Below, piece by piece: positions 5,712 through 11,317 of a DNA stretch of 11,317 nucleotides; the first letter of the stretch is position 1, and every line of letters begins with the position of its first letter. Origin of the DNA: Alphaproteobacteria bacterium (GTDB lineage: Bacteria > Pseudomonadota > Alphaproteobacteria > Rhizobiales > Aestuariivirgaceae); assembly GCA_024639035.1 (NCBI GenBank), contig JAHEJE010000044.1:1-11317 (forward strand), given 5' to 3'. The notes under the pieces are model-generated. The model was not told the origin of the DNA. It worked only from the letters and a program-made list of their open reading frames with translations, and did no database searches. The translations under genes and the position numbers were made by a program.

Positions 5712-6605
5712 TCAGGTGCCGGCATCCACATCGACCGGCATGATAACGCTGAGCCGTTCGGGATGCAGGTCGATGTTGAGCGGCAGCGTTCCCCGCGACT
5801 GGCCGTCGATTTGAACCGCGCAGCTGGCGTCGCCGGAAACCTTCACCGATTGCGCTGCCTCGGTCGAAACATGTCGGTCGCGCGGCACCAGCCCGGTCAC
5901 CATGGTCGTCAGGTGGCGCAGGCGCTTCATGCGTCCCGCGCCTGAAAACATGATCGCATACATGCCGGGTTTGGCGAGCCCGGCATTCGGCGCCAGCAAT
6001 AGCTCGCTGGCATAGCGCTTCGTCCGCGTGACAATGATCCAGTGTGCCCGGTAGCGGCCGCTCTCGGTCTCCACCATCAGCGGCCTCGACGGCTTGCCCG
6101 CCAGGGCCCGAACAACCGGCAGAACATACGAGGCGCGCCCGAGAAAGCGTGGATTTTCCTCCGCAAAATGGCGCACCGCGTCGGCGTCGCAGCCGACGCT
6201 CACCAGCGACAGGAACACCTCGCCGTTGACCTGGCCGACCGGGATTTGCTCTACCGGGTCGGCCTGCAGGGTTCGCGCCAGCGTGAGCGGGGCAAAGGAA
6301 TAGCCCAACTCCTTGGCAAAGACATTGCCGGTTCCGGTCGGGATCACCCCAAGCGGCGTCCTGCCGCCGATGAGACCGGCGGCGACGTTGTGAACCATGC
6401 GTTCTCCGCCCGCCCCCACGATGGCGTCGAATGTCCCCGATTGCATGGCCTCCCTGGCCAGGTCGACGCCGTCCCGGCGTCTCGTGACCGACACGCTTTC
6501 GACCTCGGCGCCGGCATCGCGCAGGCCCTCCAGGGTTGTGTTGAAGATATAGCGTCCAAACCTGCTGACGCGAGGGTCGCGGATTATGAAGAAGCGTTTA
6601 CGCAT
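5712..6605 (-). CDS. Diacylglycerol/lipid kinase family protein with altered GGDGT motif (297 aa)
   Basis: The fold is that of the DAGK catalytic (YegS/LCB5) family, soluble enzymes that phosphorylate diacylglycerol, sphingoid bases or related lipids at the membrane face. Visible: PLGVIPTGTGNVFAKELG (84-101), the family's second nucleotide-site motif, and a C-terminal beta domain ending VQIDGQSRG and LSVIMPVD. Odd: the usual GGDGT-x-N-E-V is GGERMVHNV (66-74), so the Asp, Gly and Thr of the phosphate-binding loop are Glu, Arg and Met; the N-terminal NPxSG-type motif is also changed to DPRVSR (10-15). Catalysis may be lost or changed. Length is normal (about 300). ATG 6603-6605 has only a weak ribosome site. 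It has its own promoter 50 bases upstream and lies behind the desaturase. Confidence 0.85.
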   Translation of the reverse strand: MRKRFFIIRDPRVSRFGRYIFNTTLEGLRDAGAEVESVSVTRRRDGVDLAREAMQSGTFDAIVGAGGERMVHNVAAGLIGGRTPLGVIPTGTGNVFAKELGYSFAPLTLARTLQADPVEQIPVGQVNGEVFLSLVSVGCDADAVRHFAEENPRFLGRASYVLPVVRALAGKPSRPLMVETESGRYRAHWIIVTRTKRYASELLLAPNAGLAKPGMYAIMFSGAGRMKRLRHLTTMVTGLVPRDRHVSTEAAQSVKVSGDASCAVQIDGQSRGTLPLNIDLHPERLSVIMPVDVDAGT

Positions 6606-6655
6606 TGCTTGGGTGCCTGGTCCTGACCCTTTGGCACTGACTCGTCTACCAGCCC

Positions 6656-6685
6656 ATAATAGGCAGTTGACCGGCGATGCTGCAA
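6656..6685 (-). promoter_or_regulatory. Promoter for the kinase-like gene
   Basis: On the minus strand TTGCAG (6680-6685) and TATTAT (6656-6661) are separated by 18 bases. The -10 matches consensus in five of six positions, the -35 in three. The implied start near 6649 leaves a leader of about 44 bases. It suggests the gene is transcribed separately from the desaturase upstream. Confidence 0.45.
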
Positions 6686-6716
6686 GCCGCTCCGTTCGAG
6701 CGCTCGCGGGACCGCC

Positions 6717-7757
6717 CTATGCGGCGGCCTCGCGGAACGAGACAAGTTTCTGGCGGTTCTTGTCCCACAGCGTCAGGCGCACGCAGGCCAGGCTGTCGAG
6801 CAGTGTCAGCCGGCTCACGTTCTGGAGTTCGGGATAGTCCTTGAGCACCTTGGGCAGGCGGTAATAGGGGATGCGGCTGCACAGGTGGTGGACGTGGTGG
6901 ATGCCGATGTTTGCCGTCAGCCAGCGCAGCGGTCCGGGCAGGTCGTAGTGCGAGCTGCCGTGCAGCGCTGCATCCTGCAGGCTCCAGTCATCGCTGTGCT
7001 CCCATACGGTCTGCTCGAACTGGTGCTGGACATAGAACAGCCAGACGCCGATCGAGGCCGCCAGCAGCGTGATCGGCAGTTGCACCAGCAGGAACGGCCC
7101 GACGCCGACCAGCCAGATGAAGGCAACCGCCACAACCGCGATGGCAAGGTTGGTGGCCATGGTGCTGAACCAGCCGGTCCAGTGGCATTTGAGCATGCCG
7201 GCCGGCAGCCGGTGACGCACCAGGAACATGTAGGCCGGGCCGACCAGGAACATGGTCAGCGGATGGCGATAGGCCCGGTAGCGCAGCCGGCCGAGCCAGG
7301 GCAGGGCCTTGTATTCGCTCACCGTCAGCGTATCGATGTCGCCGATGCCGCGCTGTTCGAGGTGGCCGGTGGTGGAATGATGAATGGCATGAGCATGCCG
7401 CCAGGTGTCGTAGGGCGTCAGCGTCAGCACGCCGAGCGCCCGGCCGATCCAGTCGTTGGTGGCCCGGTGGCGGAAGAACGAGCCATGCCCGCAATCGTGC
7501 TGGATCAGGAACAACCGGACCAGAAAACCGGCCGCGAGCAGCCACAGCACGGCCAGCAGCTGCCAGTAGCCGAAATGCACGGCCGCCCAGGTGAGGCTCC
7601 AGAGTGCGGCAAACGGCACGAAGGTGACGAAGATCTCGAAGATGCTGCGGCCGTTGCTGGGGGTTCGGTAGTTGAGAAGAATTCGCGTCCATTCCTGGGC
7701 GCTGCGCGGTTGGCAAGAGGTTGGCGCGGCCGAGCCGGCGGATTGCGTATCGATCAT
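6717..7757 (-). CDS. Membrane fatty acid desaturase (346 aa)
   Basis: An integral-membrane di-iron acyl-lipid desaturase that introduces a double bond into a fatty acyl chain using O2 and an electron donor. The three histidine boxes are complete: H87-DCG-H91, H123-AI-H126-H127 and H287-HV-H290-H291, with hydrophobic spans around 42-85 and 200-245. The pattern NYRTPSNGRSIFEIFVTFVP (29-48) is typical of alphaproteobacterial members. Regiospecificity (delta-9, delta-12 or other) cannot be read from this. I chose ATG 7755-7757 because it gives the usual family length; the frame stays open to 7892 but that extension is not family-like. The ribosome site is weak (GGA five bases upstream). It is 157 bases from the iron-sulfur gene, probably its own unit. 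Confidence 0.92.
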   Translation of the reverse strand: MIDTQSAGSAAPTSCQPRSAQEWTRILLNYRTPSNGRSIFEIFVTFVPFAALWSLTWAAVHFGYWQLLAVLWLLAAGFLVRLFLIQHDCGHGSFFRHRATNDWIGRALGVLTLTPYDTWRHAHAIHHSTTGHLEQRGIGDIDTLTVSEYKALPWLGRLRYRAYRHPLTMFLVGPAYMFLVRHRLPAGMLKCHWTGWFSTMATNLAIAVVAVAFIWLVGVGPFLLVQLPITLLAASIGVWLFYVQHQFEQTVWEHSDDWSLQDAALHGSSHYDLPGPLRWLTANIGIHHVHHLCSRIPYYRLPKVLKDYPELQNVSRLTLLDSLACVRLTLWDKNRQKLVSFREAAA

Positions 7758-7852
7758 GGAGTCCGTTGGTTTGTTGTTGTGATGCTCATTCAAGGCCACG
7801 ACCGCAAGGGCCGATGACGATACGCGGGTACCACTTGAGTGTTGCCACAGGT

Positions 7853-7868
7853 TTGCTGCATTTAGCAA
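7853..7868. promoter_or_regulatory. Inverted repeat upstream of the desaturase
   Basis: TTGCT-N6-AGCAA is a perfect five-base dyad about 100 bases before the desaturase start and 47 bases past the end of the iron-sulfur gene. It could be an operator. It is two bases too long for an FNR box. I found no convincing -35/-10 pair in this gap (7758-7914). Confidence 0.25.
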
Positions 7869-7914
7869 GTGACAGCTGCGCGCAGGTCGCAAGAGTTGTC
7901 TTCAAGGCCATGTC

Positions 7915-9942
7915 TCAGGTTTTCTTGCGCTCGCCGGCTGCGCGCTCGTCGAGATCGTCCTGGGTTGTGCGCACCGTCGGCCGCTCGCCCATGGCAAACG
8001 GATCGTTCATGGTGTCGGCCTGCTCGACGATTCGGCAATTGTCGCACATCCGGATCAGCCGCTGGGCATCGGCGCTCTGGAACATCGGATGCTTGCCGGC
8101 CAGTTGGCCGACGATGCGCTCGATCGAGCTCCTGGTGCCGAACGGCTTGCCGCAGCGCAGGCATTCGGCCGGTTCTTCCTCATGCAGCACCTGCGGCGCC
8201 ATCGCCGTGTTGGTCAGGTTGAGGCGCGGCTCAAGCGTGATGACGTTTTCCGGACAGGTATCGGCGCACAGGCCGCACTGCACGCAGTCCTGCTCGACAA
8301 AGCGGATCTGCGGCGCGTCCGGGTTGTCGCGGATGGCGCCCATCGGGCACGCCGACACGCAGGCCAGGCACAGGGTACAGCCCTCGGTGTCGACGGCGAT
8401 GCGGCCGTAAGGCGCGCGCTCGGGCAGGGCGATGATGTCCCGGGATTGCGGTGCATCGGCATTGAGCAGCCAGAACGCCGAGCGGGCCACCTGGCGCTTG
8501 GTCGACGCGGCGATGAAATCGTGCGCCGGCATTGCCGCCGGCTCGCCGCCGTCCCACAGCACGGCCTCGACCGCATCCGGGTCCTGTTCGTCGATGATGA
8601 CGACGCGGGCCTCGGGCTGCGCATAGCCCATGGCCGCAACAATGCCGGTCGTCAGCGACACCTCGTCGGCAAGACCGGAGGTCTCGTCGCGCCGCGCCGG
8701 ATCGATCAGCAGGTGAATGCGGTCGACGCCGATGGCCAGCGCGGCAGCCAGGCTGTCGTGGCCGATCTGGGTGGTCTGGTTGACCGCGAACGGAATCACA
8801 TTGGCCGGCAGGCCGCGCCCGAACCGGGCCATCATGGCGATCATCTGGGCGCCGTGGCTGTCGTCGTGGATCAACAGTTCCGGCGCCGTGCCGCCGGCGT
8901 TTCGATAGGCCGCGATCAGCGTCTGCAGCCGCCTGACGATGTCTTCGCGCCCGGGCAGGGCATAGGATGCAGCCCCGGTCGGGCACACCGAAGCGCACGA
9001 CCCGCAGCCGCCGCACAGCGCCGGGTCGATGGCGACATGGTCGCCGTCCGGCGCAATCGCCGAGACCGGGCAGGCATCGAGGCACTTGCTGCAGCCGGTC
9101 TTGCGGTTGCGCGAATGGGCGCAGATGCCGCTGTCGTAGGTGATGTAGATCGGCTTTTCGAATTCGCCGACCAGATCGGAGGCCGCAAACAGGCACTCGG
9201 CAACAGCCGCCGGCGAGGTCGGATCGACATGGAAATAGCCATCCAACCCGGTGCGCGGGCTGAACAGCGGCGCGTTGCCCGAGACATCGATGATCACGCT
9301 GCAGGTCGAGGACGCGCCATCGCGCGGCATGATGAAGTCAAGCTGCCGGCGCGACGACGGCACGGCCGGCGCATAACCGTCGACGACGATCTCGAAGGCA
9401 CCGAGGTGGCCGCTGGCAGCACTGATGGAGCCCTTGAACATCGGCACATCGACGGTGGACGGCGGAATGGCATCGCCGGCATCGGTGATCAGCAGGGTGA
9501 CGCTGAGCCGGCCGGCGAGCTTCTGGGCCATCTCCATGGCGACCTCGGCCCTGCCGTAGATCAGGCACATGCCGTCTGACGTAAATGTGATGGTGCGCGC
9601 CGGGGTGATCGACAGCCCGGCCTCGGCGATCAGCGCCGCCATCTTGGCCGTCGCCTTGCCCCCGTCCGCACTCCAGCCGGCGCGCTCGCGGATGTTGGTG
9701 AACGCCGGCACTCCGGGCGTGCCGGCCTCCTCGGCCAGTTCGCGGAACAACGCCGCCTCCTGCGTACAACAGACCATAACATCTTGCGACAAGGCATTGG
9801 TATAATTGGAGATTTCACTGCGGCACAGATTGTTGTGGAGGCCCAGATCATCGACGCCGATGGCCTTGCCGAGAGCCTTGGCATTGATGTCCATGGTCTT
9901 TTCGCAATTGCACACGAGAATGCGCCGCGCCGGGTCTGTCAT
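7915..9942 (-). CDS. Multi-cluster 4Fe-4S protein of a formate dehydrogenase-type locus (675 aa)
   Basis: A large cytoplasmic iron-sulfur protein found beside DUF3305/DUF3306 genes in proteobacterial formate dehydrogenase loci; likely electron carrier or maturation factor (inference). Cysteines visible: C11, C13, C40, C58-C59 in an N-terminal domain (LVCNCEKTM), reminiscent of HdrA-type heads; a first ferredoxin unit with C274, C284, C287, C291 and C310, C313, C316, C320; a second with C522, C525, C528, C532 and C553, C556, C559, C563; and a C-terminal pair C594-xx-C597 and C633-xx-C636, zinc-ribbon-like. The first cluster of unit one is atypical, its first cysteine standing ten residues away. 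Up to four [4Fe-4S] clusters are expected. I start at ATG 9940-9942 (MTDPARRILVCNC) because the upstream extension to 10053 crosses the promoter region and is not family-like. Confidence 0.88.
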   Translation of the reverse strand: MTDPARRILVCNCEKTMDINAKALGKAIGVDDLGLHNNLCRSEISNYTNALSQDVMVCCTQEAALFRELAEEAGTPGVPAFTNIRERAGWSADGGKATAKMAALIAEAGLSITPARTITFTSDGMCLIYGRAEVAMEMAQKLAGRLSVTLLITDAGDAIPPSTVDVPMFKGSISAASGHLGAFEIVVDGYAPAVPSSRRQLDFIMPRDGASSTCSVIIDVSGNAPLFSPRTGLDGYFHVDPTSPAAVAECLFAASDLVGEFEKPIYITYDSGICAHSRNRKTGCSKCLDACPVSAIAPDGDHVAIDPALCGGCGSCASVCPTGAASYALPGREDIVRRLQTLIAAYRNAGGTAPELLIHDDSHGAQMIAMMARFGRGLPANVIPFAVNQTTQIGHDSLAAALAIGVDRIHLLIDPARRDETSGLADEVSLTTGIVAAMGYAQPEARVVIIDEQDPDAVEAVLWDGGEPAAMPAHDFIAASTKRQVARSAFWLLNADAPQSRDIIALPERAPYGRIAVDTEGCTLCLACVSACPMGAIRDNPDAPQIRFVEQDCVQCGLCADTCPENVITLEPRLNLTNTAMAPQVLHEEEPAECLRCGKPFGTRSSIERIVGQLAGKHPMFQSADAQRLIRMCDNCRIVEQADTMNDPFAMGERPTVRTTQDDLDERAAGERKKT

Positions 9943-9986
9943 CCGTTGATCTGCTCTTGTCGGTGGTCGCTGCGGGTTCGCGGCGC

Positions 9987-10015
9987 ATCCTAGTGGAGGT
10001 GCGAGGCGATGCAAA
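9987..10015 (-). promoter_or_regulatory. Promoter for the 4Fe-4S gene
   Basis: Minus-strand TTTGCA (10010-10015) and TAGGAT (9987-9992) are 17 bases apart, each matching consensus in four of six positions. The implied start near 9980 gives a leader of about 37 bases before ATG 9942. The -35 overlaps the left arm of a dyad GCAAAC (10011-10016) with GTTTGC (10033-10038). Confidence 0.4.
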
Positions 10016-10041
10016 CGGCTTTCCGCCCAGCGGTTTGCCAT

Positions 10042-10070
10042 TTGGCGTGCCAAGACGCCGGACGTATAGT
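10042..10070 (+). promoter_or_regulatory. Promoter for the DUF3305-DUF3306 operon with overlapping palindrome
   Basis: TTGGCG (10042-10047) and TATAGT (10065-10070) are exactly 17 bases apart, matching consensus in four and five of six positions. The start near 10077 leaves a short leader with AAGGA at 10082-10086. A perfect palindrome TTGGC-GT-GCCAA (10042-10053) covers the -35 and is a candidate operator of an unidentified regulator. Confidence 0.5.
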
Positions 10071-10093
10071 GCCGGGCAACGAAGGATCAGACC

Positions 10094-10645
10094 ATGCCCC
10101 ATGTCGCCCGCTGCCGCGTCGGCATCATCGTCGAAAAGCGCCCGAGCGCCAATGAGTGGATCGACCACGAATGGGTGACCAGCGGCGTGACCGGCCAGGC
10201 CGTCGGCAACGATGGCTGGGTGCTGCTGCACGAGGTCTCCGGGGTCAAGCAATACCTGTCGCCCCCGGTCGATCTGATGATGCATTCCGCCGAAACCGAG
10301 AGTTACCTGTACAATCTCGAATCTCCGGTGCCGTCGCTGTTCGCCGTGCTGCGCGAGGACGAAGAGAGCGATGCCGAGGTGCCCTTCGATGTCCATCTGG
10401 TGACCCTGAGCCCCTATGAGGCGCAGGACTATCTCGATTCCTCGGAGGAACACGTCGACCGCATCACCCTGGACGAGGCGATGCTGGCGTGGATGGCGCG
10501 CTTCGTCGACGAGCACCATGTGGCCGAGGAATTCGTCAAGCGCAAACGCAACAAGCTGCGCACCGAGGACTACAAGTTTGGCCAGGAGCCGATCGTCGAG
10601 CTGCGCAAGCGGCGTGGCGGCAACGGCTCGGGGAGTTTGCATTGA
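10094..10645 (+). CDS. DUF3305 domain-containing protein (183 aa)
   Basis: A cytoplasmic protein of unknown function. I recognise DUF3305 from its layout: an opening IIVEKRPSANEWIDHEWV (11-28), the segment ETESYLYNLESPVPSLFAVL (67-86), then VTLSPYEAQDYLDSSEEHVD (102-121), and a basic C-terminal region with FVKRKRNKLR. The family sits in formate dehydrogenase gene sets next to DUF3306 and a large 4Fe-4S protein, exactly as here, and is thought to help assembly or electron transfer, though no activity is established to my knowledge. ATG 10094 has AAGGA seven bases upstream and a good promoter. Its stop overlaps the start of the next gene. The pair is divergent from the iron-sulfur gene, so all three may share control. 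Confidence 0.88.
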   Translation: MPHVARCRVGIIVEKRPSANEWIDHEWVTSGVTGQAVGNDGWVLLHEVSGVKQYLSPPVDLMMHSAETESYLYNLESPVPSLFAVLREDEESDAEVPFDVHLVTLSPYEAQDYLDSSEEHVDRITLDEAMLAWMARFVDEHHVAEEFVKRKRNKLRTEDYKFGQEPIVELRKRRGGNGSGSLH

Positions 10646-11229
10646 CCGGCGACGACCGCGAGGAGGGGGTGCTCGGCCGCTGGGCCAGGGTGAAGGCCGA
10701 AGCGCACAACGAGACGCTCGATGAGCCGGCCGTCGCGCCTGACGAGCCTGTGGCCGGGCCGCAGGAGCCGGACAGCGAGGAGGCGGCCCTTGAGGTGTTG
10801 CGCGAGCGCGACCCGGAGCTGGCCGAACGGATTTCCGGCATCGACATCGACAAGCTTGTCTACGAGGACGATTTTTCGATCTTCATGAACAAGAAAGTGC
10901 CGGAATTCCTGCGCCGCCGGGCGCTGTCGAAGCTGTGGCTGCTGAACCCGATCCTGGCCAATGTCGATGGCTTGAACGACTACGACGACGATTTCACCCT
11001 GGCGACCTCGGCCCTCAGAGAATTCAAAAGCGCCTATATCCCCGGCAAGGGCTATCTGTTTCCCGAGGACGACGAGGTAGTTGAGGAAGACGTCGGCGAG
11101 GCGGATGAAGTGGTTGATGCCGAAGGAGAAGTGCCGGTGGCATCCGAGGACCAGCCTGAGGAGGATGTTGTCGTCGCCGGGTCTGGCGAGCCGTCAGCGC
11201 AGAGTTCGGAGGACACCGCCGGGAGTTAG
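10642..11229 (+). CDS. DUF3306 domain-containing protein, TTG start (195 aa)
   Basis: Partner of DUF3305. The family core is clear: VLGRWARVK near the N-terminus (10-18), FMNKKVPEFLRRRALSKLW (81-99), then NPILANVDGLNDYDDDF (102-118). The C-terminal 45 residues are a strongly acidic, probably disordered tail. I place the start at TTG 10642-10644, four bases overlapping the DUF3305 stop (TTGA), because an ideal GGGGAG lies six bases upstream and the family normally begins just before the GRW segment; the frame is open back to 10489 but that part lies inside DUF3305 and is not protein-like. Coupled translation with DUF3305 is likely. Role in formate dehydrogenase biogenesis is inferred from context. 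The next gene is beyond the window. Confidence 0.86.
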   Translation: MTGDDREEGVLGRWARVKAEAHNETLDEPAVAPDEPVAGPQEPDSEEAALEVLRERDPELAERISGIDIDKLVYEDDFSIFMNKKVPEFLRRRALSKLWLLNPILANVDGLNDYDDDFTLATSALREFKSAYIPGKGYLFPEDDEVVEEDVGEADEVVDAEGEVPVASEDQPEEDVVVAGSGEPSAQSSEDTAGS

Positions 11230-11274
11230 GGCTGTTCGCCCCGTTGGTCCTCAGCCACTACCTCAAACCCCACC

Positions 11275-11306
11275 ATTGTCATCACCCGGCTTGACCGGGT
11301 AATCCA
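11275..11306. repeat. Intergenic palindromic repeat, alphaproteobacterial type
   Basis: ACCCGG (11284-11289) and CCGGGT (11295-11300) form a stem around a CTTGA loop, flanked by TTGTCATC and AATCCAG. Elements of the form GTCAT-C(n)GG-CTTGA-CCG(n)-ATCCA are common between genes in alphaproteobacteria. Here it follows the DUF3306 gene and could also act as a transcription end or mRNA-stabilising hairpin. Confidence 0.6.
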
Positions 11307-11317
11307 GTAGCCATTGG

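Noticed and set aside
7853..7868. FNR/FixK box before the desaturase
   Set aside because: The arms TTGCT and AGCAA are separated by six bases, not four, so spacing is wrong.
8089..9579. 496-codon open frame on the plus strand
   Set aside because: Antisense shadow of the 4Fe-4S protein; low-complexity Arg/Ala/Asp-rich translation, no ribosome site or family pattern.
1..11317. CRISPR array, tRNA, rRNA, transposase or phage genes
   Set aside because: No regularly spaced repeats, no cloverleaf pattern and no recognisable mobile-element proteins were seen on reading both strands.

Overview
The window is GC-rich (roughly two thirds G+C by eye) with tightly packed genes that look alphaproteobacterial, probably Hyphomicrobiales (Rhizobiales). 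Grounds: a 4Fe-4S protein divergent from a DUF3305-DUF3306 pair (an arrangement known beside membrane formate dehydrogenases in proteobacteria), a LexA-like box of the alphaproteobacterial direct-repeat type (GTTC-N7-GTTC), an FNR/FixK-type box, and a short intergenic palindrome with the core CCCGG-CTTGA-CCGGG of a kind common in these genomes. These are family-level judgements made by eye; no database search was run.

Layout. 1-982: a small cysteine-containing protein (56-310, minus), then about 670 bases with no convincing conserved gene. That stretch holds an 18-19-base inverted repeat, a possible 69-codon ORF, a leftward promoter overlapping a LexA-like box, and an FNR/FixK-type box in front of the next gene. 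983-1375: a DUF3775 protein (plus). 1437-3817 (minus): a two-gene ABC exporter, ATPase then permease. 3921-5657 (plus, divergent from the exporter): a 578-residue cobalamin-binding protein whose B12 motif spacing is canonical and whose N-terminal part distantly resembles a glutamate-mutase barrel. 5712-6605 (minus): a diacylglycerol/lipid kinase-family protein with a corrupted GGDGT motif, behind its own promoter. 6717-7757 (minus): a membrane fatty-acid desaturase with three histidine boxes. 7915-9942 (minus): a multi-cluster iron-sulfur protein. 10094-11229 (plus): DUF3305 and DUF3306, translationally coupled. The window ends in an intergenic palindromic repeat.

How the genes may work together. 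The right end (7915-11229) looks like the accessory edge of a formate dehydrogenase locus that would continue beyond 11317; the two arms share a 151-base intergenic region with a promoter on each strand and a perfect palindrome over one -35 box. The desaturase and kinase-like genes both belong to lipid metabolism families but appear to be separately transcribed. The exporter and the B12 protein are divergent; nothing in the sequence gives their substrates. I see no CRISPR array, tRNA, rRNA, transposase or phage gene. The items most worth following are the fused B12 mutase-like enzyme, the altered kinase motif, and the LexA-like promoter that fires into an apparently empty region.
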